A stretch of DNA of 64,000 nucleotides. Origin: Hyaloraphidium curvatum (taxonomy: Eukaryota > Monoblepharomycota > Hyaloraphidiomycetes > Hyaloraphidiales > Hyaloraphidiaceae). Positions 18,373 to 29,033 of this stretch are shown here, piece after piece (the first letter of the stretch is position 1; the number at the start of each line of letters is the position of its first letter). The notes under the pieces were generated by a model. That model saw only the letters and a list, made by a program, of their open reading frames with translations, searched no databases and was not told where the DNA came from. Made by a program: the position numbers and the translations under genes. The DNA lies in the NCBI GenBank assembly GCA_025558095.1, contig JAIVFI010000001.1:1130501-1194500 (forward strand), in the 5' to 3' direction.

Positions 18373-19791
18373 TCACTGCGGGTCAACGACCGTATCATCT
18401 CCAGCCGTGGATTTGGTCTGCTTGCGCTTGATCCGCGAGTACGGCCCCATCCCGTCCTTGGTGACAAAGTCCCACAGGCTGCCGATCCAGCTCGGGACCG
18501 TCTCCAGGTTGTCGTAGAACTCGGGCGCGATCTTGCGCACCTCGGGAAGCAGGGTCCACGGGATGTTCGGCAGGTCGTGGTGCTCGTTGTGGTAGCCCAC
18601 GTTGAACCCGAGGCTGGCACGAAGCGACGCCGTCAGATGCTGGATCAAAGGAGCGGCGCCCGATGAGCTCACATGTTCATCCACCCGTAGTAGCTGTACG
18701 TCTCCTGCCCCTTGGAAAAGACGTAGTGCTCGGCAATGAAGTGGCCCGCCATGGGGTGCAGGCTGCCGCCGAGGAGCACGCTCGCGGCCAGGTAGAAGAT
18801 CGCGTTGAATCCCCAGAACTTGAGGGTGAGCAGCATCACGCTGATTTGGATCGCGAAGTTCATGGAGTACCACGACGTGAGCCACTCGCGCGCGGTCTCC
18901 GGCATGCGGAAGGTGCGCGACGTCGCGACCAGCTTGGGCCGGATGGCTGCGCGGCACCAAAGGCGTCAGCGAAATGGGTCCGTCCTGGGGTAGCCGAAGA
19001 GGCCCACCGTAGAACAGGATCTGGAAGGTGCAGAAGAAGAGCTTGCCCGGAACGCTGTTCAAAAACTTGGCTTCCAGAGTCGACGGAAGATCACCGTCGA
19101 TTCCATCGACCCCTTGGAAGCGGTGGTGGTCCATGTGGTAGCGCTGTTTGCCCAGGGTTCGTCAACCGCGCCCCGGTGGGCGTTCGCAAAGAATGCCCAC
19201 CTTGAACTCCACGCAGAAAGGCAGGACAATGGGCAGGTTGGCGATGCAGGCGAGGATTTTGTTGGGAAGGAAGGCCTTGAAGGCGAGGTAGTGCGTGATC
19301 TCGTGAATGGAGAGGACGAGAGAGGCAGTGATGGTTCCCCCGATAAAGTCTGCGAATGAATCGGCGCGGGAACATCGCGAGCGCGAGATCAGCTCTCTAG
19401 CTACGGGCAAACTTCCGAAGGACCGAGGAGACTCACAGGCGATGACCCAGAACTCCCACGTCCTCCAGTCCCTCCCGGTGCTGCTCAGCCACCAAGCGAG
19501 GGCAAACTGGGCGACGACCTCGGCCGTGACGATCCACTTCGTCAGCGGCTCGTGGCGCATGAGCTTCCGGAGCTCGGGGTGGGCCTTGAGCATGGCGTCA
19601 CGCCGGGACTTGTGGGGTTCCTCGTCGTGCACCCAGTAGAAGTCGTCCAGCTTGTGGTCCAGGGTGAAGAGCGCGGCCGTGGGATCCGTCTCCTCGGCCG
19701 ACTTTCCGGCCCCGCCGGCGCCCCTCCTGCGCCGCGATTCCGAATCGGCCCCGGCAGCGCCGTTCGCCGCCACGTCCCCGATACGACCCAT
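18373..19791 (-). CDS. DES1: Sphingolipid delta-4 desaturase
   Basis: Exons 19791-19437, 19349-19201, 19143-19008, 18946-18673 and 18613-18373; introns of 87, 57, 61 and 59 nt; 384 aa. An ER membrane di-iron desaturase that introduces the 4,5-trans double bond in dihydroceramide. The N-terminal lipid-desaturase signature (LDDFYWVHDEEPHKSRRD) and the three histidine boxes are present once spliced: HEITH, HMDHH and HNEHH. Intron 1 rejoins WVIAY to FIGGTIT, intron 4 joins YYGWMN to ILGFNVGYHNEHH. The C terminus (PYSRIKRKQTKS) is typical. An ATTTAAAT element 48 bp upstream of the ATG may serve as a TATA. Together with DHCR7 it indicates conventional eukaryotic membrane lipids. Confidence 0.93.
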
Positions 19792-20103
19792 GGCTGCCAG
19801 CGGCGCCTGCGGGTTCCTGCCCGCAAAAAAAGTCCGAGATTTAAATGGGGGCTCGACGGCTCTTCTTATGAGAGCGTCGGCAGCCGGGGGTGCGTTCGAT
19901 GCTTTCTCGACTTTGGGGCAGGGCCGCGGCACCGCCCGCCAGCACATGTCAGGCCACCGGCGAGGTGACTAATCTAGCTCTTCGGCCGTGAGCAACTGAA
20001 ATTCATCCATCGATGATCCTGTAGCTCCGATCAGTGGCGATCCGTGTTGGACGGCTCCGATTCGCACCGCTCGGGTGAGGCGGTGGACGCACCGGCCCCG
20101 TGC
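19792..20103. promoter_or_regulatory. Divergent region between DES1 and the DUF1810 gene
   Basis: 312 bp between divergent start codons. ATTTAAAT at 19839-19846 is the best core-promoter candidate for DES1. An alternative start of the DUF1810 gene lies at 20044. Confidence 0.4.
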
Positions 20104-20652
20104 ATGGCCTCTCAACTCGCTGTGTTCGCCGCCCTTCTCGCGTGCTTCATCGCTATTGTGGCGCGCACGACTGTCGACGAAAAGCGCACGGCGATGGACG
20201 AAAGACGCTCCGCCATGTTCATCGAAGAGCAGGACGAAGTCTGGGAGGACGTGACGCGCGAGCTTGCGGCGGGCGACAAGCGGAGCCACTGGATGTGGTT
20301 CGTTTTCCCGCAGCTGCGCGGGCTCGGCCATTCCCGCATGGCGCGGACGTTCGGAATCGTGGACCTGGAGGAGGCGCGGGCGTACCTCGCGCATCCGGTG
20401 CTGGGTCCGAGGCTTCGCGAGTGCGTTCAGACCGTGCTCCGGGTCCCGGAGGACAAGACGGCCAGGGATATCTTCGGAGGCATCGATGCCGTCAAATTCA
20501 GGTCGTGCCTGACGCTCTTCGGGGAGGCGGAGCCCGGAGAAGACACGATTTGGCGGAAGGCGCTCGATCGCTTTTACGACGGCCAGAAGGATCCACAGAC
20601 TCTGGATATTGTCCTGGAGGGAGGGAACGGAAGTCCAAAGAACAAAGACTGA
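20104..20652 (+). CDS. DUF1810 family protein with N-terminal hydrophobic segment
   Basis: Single exon. The ATG at 20104 gives 182 aa; an upstream in-frame ATG at 20044 would add 20 residues. Residues about 5-20 after the chosen start (LAVFAALLACFIAIVA) form a hydrophobic span, followed by the DUF1810 core: FIEEQDEVWEDVTRELAAGD, KRSHWMWFVFPQLRGLGHS, ARAYLAHPVLGPRLRECVQ, ARDIFGGIDAVKFRSCLTLF and KALDRFYDG. The family is common in bacteria and scattered in eukaryotes and has no settled biochemical role. A membrane or secretion segment in front of the domain is atypical. It ends 43 bp from the convergent SNF2 stop. Confidence 0.82.
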   Translation: MASQLAVFAALLACFIAIVARTTVDEKRTAMDERRSAMFIEEQDEVWEDVTRELAAGDKRSHWMWFVFPQLRGLGHSRMARTFGIVDLEEARAYLAHPVLGPRLRECVQTVLRVPEDKTARDIFGGIDAVKFRSCLTLFGEAEPGEDTIWRKALDRFYDGQKDPQTLDIVLEGGNGSPKNKD

Positions 20653-20695
20653 TCTATCCTGACATTTCCATGGGTACAAGGGGCCTCGCCGCCGT

Positions 20696-23600
20696 CTAGC
20701 CAGTCTCGGTATTCCCTGAAAGGCCGGTCACCGCTCCGAAACGCTCGTGGTGTCGTCCCTGCAAAGCAGCCGTCAATCCATATCGTCCACGAGACCGACC
20801 CCAAGCACCGGGTACCCACATATCGAGCGACACCGACGAAGCCGGCGGTTCCGACCCCTCCTTGGTGTGCCTGTCGTCGTCCCCGACCACCGACCCCGCC
20901 GCCGACCCCTCCACGGCCTCCTTCTGCTTCTTCCGCAGCAGCCCGTGCGGGTCCTGCACGTCCACGGTGCCCCTCTTGCGCTTGCGCTTCTTCTTGCCCT
21001 CGGCCTCCTCCTCGGCCTTCTCCACCGCGTCCAGGAACTGCTTCTCCGTCAGCCCGTCGTCGTACACGACCTCCTTGCGCGCGCGGTGGCCCCGCCCCGT
21101 CTCCTCGATGATCTTTTCCGCCTCGTCCTGCGGCGGGTGCTCGATCCGGTAGATCTCGGGCACCTCCTCGTCCGTCATGAGCCGCTCGTGCATCAGCGAC
21201 GGCTTGGGCGGCCCGCCGATCTCGGCCCAGTCGCGCTCGTCCGCCGCGGCGCGCTCGACGTCGAGCTGCCGGAACACCTCGAGCTCCTCCTCGGACCGCT
21301 GCAGGATGTCGTTGAGCTCCTCGTCCCCGGTCTCGGTCTCCATGTCGGTCGTGTGCGCGCCGATGCGCGCCCGCTCCATGACCGCCTTGAGCACGTTCTC
21401 GCGGTCCATGGCCGTCGACTTGTCGTCGAACTTGCCGGCCTGGATGACCTTGCCGTCCATGTCGAGCTTGAAGTGGGCGCGGTCCTGGATCTCCTCCTCC
21501 ACCGTGCCCGAGGTGATGAGCCGCAGCACGAGCACCTGCTTTTTCTGCCCGATCCGGTGCGCGCGGTCCTGCGCCTGCAGGTCCTGGTGCGGGTTCCAGT
21601 CCGAGTCGAAGATGATGACGGTGTCGGCGGCCTGCAGGTTGAGCCCGAGGCCGCCGGCGCGAGTGGTGAGGATGAAGAGGTTGTACTCGGAGTCCGCGGC
21701 GTTGAACTTGGACAGGGCCTCCTCGCGGATCTCGCCCTTGCTGTTGCCGTCCAGGCGCAGCCACTTCCAGCCGCGCCAGATCATGTAGTCCTCGAGCACG
21801 TTCATCTCCTCCTTCATCTGGAAGAACATGAGCACGCGGTGGCCGGTCCGGAAGAGCTTGGGGAGGATTCTGCGGGCGGGCGAAGGTGAGCGGAGGATCC
21901 GACCGCGGGATCCGGAAAGGCCCACCGATCGAGGAGCTCGAATTTGCCGCTCACGCGGTAGGTCTGGATGTTGGCCCCGCCCTTGGGGTTCATGTAGTTC
22001 TCGACCTCGGGGAAGGCGTAAGGGTGGTTGCAGACCTTGCGAAGGTGCATGAGCGGGTTGTTGAGGCTCTTTCCGGACCTGCGGCGCACGACGGTCAGGG
22101 AACGAACGGCCGGGTCCCGCGACGGGCGGCGCACCTCTTGAGCCGCTCGTCCTTCTCCGTCGGCAGGAAGCCGTACTTGGAGATCTGGTCGTACAGCCGC
22201 TTCTGCAGCGCCGACATGCCGCACCGGATGACCTTTTCCACCTTGTCCGGCAGGTCCGACGCCACGTCCTTCTTGAGCCTCCGCAGCAGGAACGGCCGCA
22301 GGACCTGGTGCAGCCGCCGGATGATGAGCAGCGACTCCTCCTCGTTCAGCTCGACCTTTTCGCCGCCGCCGGCAAAGGGCGAGTTGAACCACTCGTCAAA
22401 GGTCTTGACCGAGGCGAAGATCTTTGGGCAGATGAAGTTGAGCAGCGCCCACAGCTCCGGCAGGTTGTTCTGCAGCGGCGTGCCCGTGAGGATGAGGCGG
22501 TACCGCGAGGTGTAGAACTGCGTGAGCGTCTGCACGAGCTTGCTCCCCGCGTTCTTCATCCTGTGCCCCTCGTCGATGATCATGTGCACCCATTTGACCT
22601 TGCCCAGGAGCGCCTTTTCCAGGACGATGTACTCGAAGGTCGTCAGGACGACGTCGAACTGGCCCATGCGAATGGTGTTGGAGATGTTCTTGCGCTCGAT
22701 CTTGGTGCCCTTCATCATGACGGTGCGCAGGTCCGGGGCCCACTTTTCGAGCTCGTAGGACCAGTTGGTCATGGTGGAGAGGGGGACGATGATGAGGAAG
22801 GGGCCGCGCTGCTTCTTGGTCTCGTAGAGGTACGCGAGGAGCGAGATGGTCTGTCCGCCGCGGGTGAGCCGAAAGCGGGGCGGGAGCAGGGCACCGGCAC
22901 GCCGGTCCGCGCCGGCCACGCACCTGGATGGTCTTGCCGAGCCCCATCTCGTCGGCCAGGATCCCGTTGAGCTTGTTGTTGTACAGGCTGACCATCCACT
23001 GCAGCCCCTTGAGCTGGTACTCCTTGAGCTCCCCGCCCCTGAGCATCCGCGGCTGGCGCGTGACGGGCTCGACGATGCGGTGCGCGAGCCCGTAGAAGTC
23101 GGACTTTTCCTTGTCCCTCGTCGTCACGGCGCCGTCCTCCACGGGCGACTCGGGCTCGTCCATGTCGACCGTCTCCTGCTGCTGCGCGACCTTGTCGGTG
23201 AGCTTGCGCAAAAAGTCGTTGGTCTGCTGCATGATGTGCTGCACGCGCGTGTCCTTGGACTCCTTGACCAGGCGCAGGTACGTCTCCTCGTCTGGCACGC
23301 AGCGTCAGCGAGGGACAATTCCGCCGGGTGCGGTGGCATACCGTTCTCGCGCAGCGCGCGCAGCCGCTCGCTCCGTTCCATCTCGATCCTCGCGGCCTCG
23401 TCCTTCTCGATCTGCACGTGCATCTTCTGCACCTGCGCGCCCAGCTTGCCCAGCCAGTCCCTCCGCCCCGCGGCGGCCTCGCGCACCTCCCTGCCGTGCG
23501 CGCACACCGACGCCAGAAAGTCCGCCTGCGTGATCTTCTCGCGCCTGTCGCCCGCGGGGCCGCCGCGGGACTGCACGAGCGGCTGGCGGACGTCGGCGGG

Positions 23601-24386
23601 CTTGCGGCGGAAGGGCAGCGCGTGCAGGCGGCGGTCGGCGAGGGCGGCCGCGCCGGGCGGCAGCATGCAGCGCGCGACCTCCTCCCGCAGGCGGCGCTGC
23701 CTGTCGAGCAGCCGCAGCGCCTTGAGTTCGATCACGGCGCGCATCTTTGCCGACGAGCCGGGCGGCAGGCTGGGTGCCGGGCCGCGCGACACCCACAGCG
23801 CGGGGTCGTCGGCAAAGGGCGCGGCGGAGAGCGCGGCGGGCAGCGCCTCGAGCTCCGCGACGCGGGCGGCCACGCGGGTGCGGGCGGCGTCGGCGTCGCG
23901 CGGCGGGAGGCCCGGCGGGGCGCGCGCGCGCCTTGCCGGCAGCGCGGGGAACGGGTCGGCCGTTGTTGGCGGGGCGGGCGCCGCGCTGTCCAGCAGGCCG
24001 GCGGGCACGGGCGCGCCGCGCCGCAGCAGCCGGAACGCCGCCAGCTGCGCGCGCACCGCGGGGAGCAGCGCGGCCGGCAGCGGGGGCAGCGGGGCCCGCA
24101 CGGTGCCCACGCCGGGGAGGGCTGTCCCCGGTAGGTTCCCCTGCAGGCCGTCCGCCTCCTGCGGGCTATCGACCCGCCCCGCCGACCCCACGCGGAGGTG
24201 CAGCTTCAGCGGCGGGGCCAGCGGCGGGGCCAGCGGCCGCGGCTGCCCGACCTCCATCCCCGCCGGATCCGGGCCTGCCCCGGCAGCCTCCAGGGCGCCG
24301 TCCGGCGCCCCGCCCGGCCCGTCCGCGGCCGACGGAGAGCCGCCCCGTCCGTTTGGGTGCCCCGCGGCTTCGGCGGCCGTCGCCAT
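20696..24386 (-). CDS. SNF2: SWI/SNF-type chromatin-remodelling ATPase (Snf2/Sth1/BRG1), no bromodomain seen
   Basis: Exons 24386-23342, 23291-22924, 22850-22135, 22078-21926 and 21869-20696; introns of 50, 73, 56 and 56 nt; 1151 aa. Order: Pro/Ala-rich N terminus; QLQ-like segment ([18 protein letters not shown], about 115-135); HSA ([20 protein letters not shown] and onward); helicase with DEMGLGKT (about 463-470), [30 protein letters not shown], and the second lobe [22 protein letters not shown]-type [26 protein letters not shown]; then a SnAC-like region ([19 protein letters not shown] onward). The tail has a basic cluster KKRKRKRG and stops without the bromodomain usual in Snf2/Sth1. A 57-nt in-frame, stop-free candidate intron near the 3' end would only shorten the tail. 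Confidence 0.92.
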
Positions 24387-24920
24387 GGGCCCGCCGGTGC
24401 ACAAATGATTTTGGTCAAACCGTCGCAGCCCGGCCGGCGACCACACTCACCCCGAACCTGCTCCCATGCGCGGTCCCGCAGGCCGCTGCTGGGCGCGAGA
24501 AAATGCTCGGCTGGTGGCGGATCTCGCGGTGCCGGCGGTGGATGGCGGCTGCCGCACGCAGGGCACGCCCGGCAACCTCCGCCCGGCAGGACGCTGCCCC
24601 GGCATGCCCGGCGCCCCCGCCCCCCCTTGCGCGGTTTCGGACGACGCCTGGCGATGTATTCTCGGGGTCTGCCGCAACGGACGCGGGCGGCATGCCCGAC
24701 GGACCGGTCCCGTGCGCCGCATGCGCCCCCTCCACCCACGGACCCCCGGCGGCGCCCCGGACGGCATGCAGAAATCCGGAACCGGGCACGGACCCGTCCG
24801 ACGGCATCGGCCGGTCCGGCATGAGCAGGTTCGAGGCATCCGATCCATTCCGCCGCCGTCCAAGAGCGTCTCCGCTGTCCCGTCCCGGCGTCGGTCCCGT
24901 CCCGTCCCGTCCCGTGCAGC
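24387..24920. other. SNF2 upstream region / SDH4 3' flank
   Basis: 534 bp upstream of SNF2 and downstream of SDH4 (both on the minus strand). GC-rich with several short open frames that show no family resemblance. Confidence 0.45.
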
Positions 24921-25592
24921 CTACTCCTTCTTGGTGTTGGCCTGCCACACCCTGCAAGCAACGGCCACGTCAGCACCGTACGGATCCCCCGCCCCCGCGG
25001 CGCCCACCTCTTGGCCAGCTCCGTGATGCCGACGTCGTTGGTGTTGAACTGGTACGCCCCGTAGATGACCACGGCCGTGAGCCCCTTGAGCCCCCACGCA
25101 AGCACGGTGTAGAGCGAGCCGAACTTGCGGTAGGGCACGTAGTCGGTCAGCACGACGTCGAAGCCCATGTGGGTGTGCAGCGGCACGGCGAAGGCCAGGC
25201 CAAAGTCGACCATGGGGTTGCCGGCGCCGGTGACGGCGGGGGCGAGGCACAGCGCGGCGGTGGCGACCGAGAGCAGGCGCTCGGCGTCCCAGTGGTACGA
25301 GCCGCTGGAGCGGGCCGAGGGGAGCTGCGCGACGCGGTCGTTGGGGCGCAGCGCGGGCGCCTGCTCGGGCGGGTAGGCGGCGGCGGCGCGGGCGGCGGGG
25401 GCTGCTCGCCGGACGGGGCATCGCGATGGCGGATGGCGGGCCGGGCGGGGAGGGACGGTCAGGCGGGCACCACGAGGGAACGCCACGGGGCGCACCGGCG
25501 TGGAACGGCCGCGGCGCCGCGAGCGCCATCCACGCCGCGCGCGAGGCGGGCGTGCGGGCGGCGATGCGCGAGCAGAAGAGCTGCGAGGCCAT
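24921..25592 (-). CDS. SDH4: Succinate dehydrogenase membrane anchor subunit CybS
   Basis: Exons 25592-25496, 25401-25008 and 24951-24921; introns of 94 and 56 nt; 173 aa. Complex II anchor in the inner mitochondrial membrane. The first exon encodes a classic mitochondrial presequence (MASQLFCSRIAARTPASRAA, Arg-rich, no acids). The mature part has GSYHWDAERLLSVATAALC, the heme/quinone-region HTHMGFDVVLTDYVP (His plus the Asp-Tyr pair) and the conserved YGAYQFNTNDVGITELAKR close. The last exon adds only ten codons (VWQANTKKE and stop), recovered because the intron donor falls right after ELAKR. The length is normal for the family. Confidence 0.9.
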   Translation of the reverse strand: MASQLFCSRIAARTPASRAAWMALAAPRPFHAGAPRGVPSWCPPDRPSPPGPPSAIAMPRPASSPRRPRRRRLPARAGARAAPQRPRRAAPLGPLQRLVPLGRRAPALGRHRRAVPRPRRHRRRQPHGRLWPGLRRAAAHPHGLRRRADRLRALPQVRLALHRACVGAQGAHGRGHLRGVPVQHQRRRHHGAGQEVGAAGAGDPYGADVAVACRVWQANTKKE

Positions 25593-26173
25593 CGCGGTCG
25601 GGGCGTGGGGGGGCGCCGGCGGGAAGGGCAAGATGGCCGGGAGGCGCCGGCCGGCTTGCAAGCAAAGCGGAGGCACCAGGCGCCGGCCCCGCGCACACCT
25701 TCGATTCCGAGCAAATGCCCGATCTACGAACATCGCTAGGTGGCACTGAAGCATTCGATGGAGGGCGGGGCCTCGCCGTGCCCGATTCGGCGGCCGATCG
25801 CCGTTCCCGGGCCTGCCCGCACCCGCGCCGACCAGGTAGCCCGCGAAGAACAGCAGATCCCCCCGTCGGGTTGTTATTCCGACGTCTCACCATCCAACCG
25901 GTGCCTCGGTTGGTGAATTCGGCTCTGCAGGTGCACAGGGGCAGCTGGGAGGATTGTGCGACGCAGGTGGCGGACGAGACGGGCAACGCGGGGCACCGAG
26001 CGGATATCTGTGTAGGGCTCTCATTGTAGATCCATGTCAGTTTTCTGGTTGCGTCCCCATCAGCCCAACTGTGTGGGCGAGGCCGGAGAGTGATTGACTC
26101 GGTGCGGAGTGCGGGCTGCTCGCGCCCTCATGCGGCACCACGGACAAACTCCACACCTGTGGGAAGGCCCGCG
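25593..26173. promoter_or_regulatory. Divergent intergenic region SDH4 / STS1
   Basis: 581 bp between divergent genes; it must contain both promoters. No recognised gene or clear TATA element. Confidence 0.4.
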
Positions 26174-27238
26174 ATGATGGGCGACCACCGGCAGCCCGTG
26201 CGGTTCGGCCACTTCTCCGCGCCGGCCGAGTCGCAGCCGCCGCAGCCGCGCGGGCGGAAGCGGCGCGCGTCGGACGACGGCGGCGGCGGCGACGACGACG
26301 CGAAGCGCGCGCGCGGCGAGGCCGGCGACGAGGAGGCCGAGATCCGCGAGCGGCTGCTGGCGTACCAGGCGTCTCAGGCGCACAGCCAGCAGGGACACAA
26401 CCTGCAGCCGGGGCAGGGAGGGCAGGGACACCCGCACCACCAAGGACAGCAGGGGCAGCCGGCGGACGCCCCACCCCAAATCCCGCTGCGCCGCCAGCTG
26501 GCGAACCTCGACCGCGACGCCCTCCTGAACCTGCTCGGCTCGCTGCTGCAGATGCACCCAGGCCTCGAGCCCGCCGTCGCCGCGCTGCTCCCCCGCCCCT
26601 CGGTCGCCTCGGCCTCGGCGCTGCTCTCGGGCCTGCTGGCAAAGCTGGACGCCGCATTCCCCTACACAAAATGGGGCCCCGACAGGGGCGACTACTCGTT
26701 CAACCGCGTGCGCCCGCAGCTCGAGGACCTGCTGCAGCAGGCCGCCGAGCACCTGGCCTACTTTGCCGACCCGCGCAACCACCCCGAGCACGAGTACCCC
26801 GGCCTCGCCATGCCCTTCCTCGCCTTCACGGTGCAGCTGTGCGCGCGGCTGCCCGAGTGGCAGAACCCGCAGCGCACCGCAGAGACCCGCGACGTGCTCC
26901 TCGCCCGCGCCCTGCAGACGTACCCCGCCGTGCTCCGCGAGCTGGGCCGCCGCTCGCGCGAGGAGGGCCGCGTGTTCCCGGCGCCGCAGCTCAAGCAGTG
27001 GGCCGCGGACATGCAGGCGCTGCAGGCGCGGTTCCCGGGGTTCCCGGGCGTGCAGGCCGCGCTCGGGTGCTTCGAGAGGGAGCTGGGGTGGCTGATGCCG
27101 CCCGCGGAGCCGCAGGGGGGGATGCCGGCGGCGCTGGCGGCGATACTGGGGGAGGGAACGTTCGCGAGCCATCCGGTGCTGCAGGGGCAGGGCGTCGTCG
27201 GCGTCGGGCCGGGGCACGGGTGGGAGAAGCGCGGTTAG
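26174..27238 (+). CDS. STS1: Nuclear proteasome tether Sts1/Cut8
   Basis: Single exon, 354 aa from the ATG at 26174 (the frame is open to 26090). Sts1/Cut8 tethers proteasomes to the nucleus. Seen: N-terminal VRFGHFSAP and a basic stretch GRKRRAS, a Gln/His/Gly-rich low-complexity segment, then the helical core: LRRQLANLDRDALLNLLGSL, LQMHPGLEPAVAALLPRPSV, AKLDAAFPYTKWG, DYSFNRVRPQLEDLL and FTVQLCARLPEWQNP. These match the Cut8 six-helix bundle in order and spacing. A cysteine/lysine-rich dimerisation region is replaced by the Q/H-rich linker. Confidence 0.85.
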   Translation: MMGDHRQPVRFGHFSAPAESQPPQPRGRKRRASDDGGGGDDDAKRARGEAGDEEAEIRERLLAYQASQAHSQQGHNLQPGQGGQGHPHHQGQQGQPADAPPQIPLRRQLANLDRDALLNLLGSLLQMHPGLEPAVAALLPRPSVASASALLSGLLAKLDAAFPYTKWGPDRGDYSFNRVRPQLEDLLQQAAEHLAYFADPRNHPEHEYPGLAMPFLAFTVQLCARLPEWQNPQRTAETRDVLLARALQTYPAVLRELGRRSREEGRVFPAPQLKQWAADMQALQARFPGFPGVQAALGCFERELGWLMPPAEPQGGMPAALAAILGEGTFASHPVLQGQGVVGVGPGHGWEKRG

Positions 27239-27575
27239 GATGGAGCTGGAGCCGGCCATGCTGGCGACGATTGGCGGCGACGATTGCTCTCGGGCAGGGC
27301 TTTCTCGGGTCCTGAGCATTCACGGATAGACTATGGATGCCTTTGACATTATACCCCGATCGTTTTCTGTTGCAAATCCGTTTTCACGAGCTCTGCGGAT
27401 GGGGGAAGCCGACCGGTGGAAGGCGGAAGCTCCGCACCCGAATCCCACCCGGCCGAAACAAAATCGCATCGTCCCATCGCGGCCCGGTTTCCGTGCTTCG
27501 GAGGCACGGCCCATCGCGCCGGCCCCCTACGTAGCCCTTGCCGAGCCCGCCCGCCGAGCTCCCTCAGCGGACGCG
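27239..27575. other. Intergenic / 5' region of the DUF2306 gene
   Basis: 337 bp. The downstream frame is open back to 27333, but its first 81 codons lack the character of the family and are treated as untranslated. Confidence 0.4.
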
Positions 27576-28310
27576 ATGCAAATCCCCGGCCTTGGCCTGC
27601 GGCTCCCGGCCGGCTTCGAGCTCGCCCTCTTCTCCCTCTGCTTTTTCATGGTCCCGTGGGTCCTCGTCGCCCCCGCATCGTCCTGGGCCGGCTGGGTCCC
27701 CGGCCACCTCGCCCGCCTGGACAAGATCAACGCGGACCCGACGCTGCCCGTCCCGCGGGACACGACCACCAAGTACGTCGGGCACCCGGCGATCAAGCTG
27801 GTGCACATCCTGCCGTCGGCGGCGTGGTCGCTGTGCGGCGCGTTCCAGCTGCTTCCCGACTCGCGGACAAGGTTCCCGAAGGCACATCGGTGGACCGGCC
27901 GGGCGTTCTTCGCCCTGGGCGCGCTGCTCATGGTCGGCTACGCCGAGATCGAGCGGCGCGGGCTCGCCGCCGAGGGGATGAAAACCCATGCCGGGACGAT
28001 CGTGCGGGCCACGGCCCCCTGGTTCGTGCTCACCGGATCGCTGGCGTGGAACGCCGCCCGGAAACGGCGGTTCGACACGCACAGGCGGTGGGTCCTGCGG
28101 CACCTCTCCGCGGGCCTATGGGTGTCGCTGCAGCGCGTGGTGGTGCTGGGGCTGATCGGCGCCGCGCGGGCGTTCAACATCGTGTCGGACGACGAGAGGA
28201 GGGAGAGGACGTTCGCGCTGACGGCGGCGTCGGCGGCGGTGGCGCTGGTGGCGGCGTGCGAGGCGCACCTTGCTTCGGGGACGCCAAAGGCGGATCGCAA
28301 GACGGCGTGA
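27576..28310 (+). CDS. DUF2306 polytopic membrane protein
   Basis: Single exon, 244 aa from the ATG at 27576 (MQIPGLGLRLP). Hydrophobic spans occur at about residues 12-30, 68-85 (a shorter one, HPAIKLVHILPSAAWSLCG), 107-122, 145-158, 178-195 and 215-232. The motif HPAIKLVHILPSAAWSL...FQLLPDSRTRFPKAHRW and GRAFFALGALLMVG match the DUF2306 family (histidine-containing membrane proteins, often compared with heme or ferric-reductase-like bundles). Later HRRWVLRHLSAGLWVSLQR gives further conserved histidines. The function is unknown; the paired His could coordinate heme, which is speculation. Confidence 0.75.
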   Translation: MQIPGLGLRLPAGFELALFSLCFFMVPWVLVAPASSWAGWVPGHLARLDKINADPTLPVPRDTTTKYVGHPAIKLVHILPSAAWSLCGAFQLLPDSRTRFPKAHRWTGRAFFALGALLMVGYAEIERRGLAAEGMKTHAGTIVRATAPWFVLTGSLAWNAARKRRFDTHRRWVLRHLSAGLWVSLQRVVVLGLIGAARAFNIVSDDERRERTFALTAASAAVALVAACEAHLASGTPKADRKTA

Positions 28311-29033
28311 GCTGTTGGTTGTTGGTTGCACAGGCTGCCGGTGCGAGACTCTGAGCGGTTGCGCACTTATTGTGGCTCTTTACATTGTACCCTCGGGTCG
28401 CTTGAACGCTACCACACCGCCGCGATCGCCGCCTGTTCCAGTCTCCCGTCTGCCGAATGTCATGCCCTCTCCAATCGTGTTCTCTAAAAGGAATCCTTCT
28501 ATTCTGCTCGGTCCACGTAGCGCCTGCTGCCCTGCAGCGACCGGGAAACGGGCGCCACCTTCTCGGTGACCAGCGTCACGTCTCCCGTTGGCCGGGTTCG
28601 AGAACCGTGGCTTAGCGGGTAAACGGTGCCGTGACGCAACCGTGGCTGCCGCTCTGTTTTTCTTGCCTGATCGGTGGCTCGTGGTGCGGAAATGCGACGG
28701 ACGAGGCGGAGTTGCGGGACAGCAGTCGCGGGCAGGCCGCCCGCCGGCTGGCCTTTTCCGCGGCAGGCCGGCCGAGGACAAAGGGACACCTCTAGAGATG
28801 TGATTCTTCTTTTTCCTGGCTCTTTCAATGGGAATCGGGGCCGTGACCAGGGGTCGTTTTCGGTTTTCTTCGGCACAGCCCCGAGGGAGCGGCAACGCCT
28901 CGATCGCGTCCCCAACAATGACGCTTTAGCCCCGCTGCGCCACGGACCCCGGCCGGCGGCTGTCCCTCAAAATGGCGGTGGCGACGGCGGTGGCGACGGC
29001 GTGCTTGACACAACCACACGACACCGGGGCGCG
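28311..29033. other. Upstream region of the chitinase gene
   Basis: 723 bp between two plus-strand genes. It contains a short palindrome-like segment around 28594-28606 (CGGGTTCGAGAACCG) and a T-run near 28656, but no structure I can support as a tRNA or other RNA. Confidence 0.4.

Noticed and set aside
28555-28625. tRNA-like signals: TGGCTTAGCGGG resembling a box A and GGTTCGAGAACC resembling a box B
   Set aside because: The order and spacing are wrong, no cloverleaf can be folded with a proper T-stem, and the candidate acceptor pairing gives a molecule of only about 58 nt.
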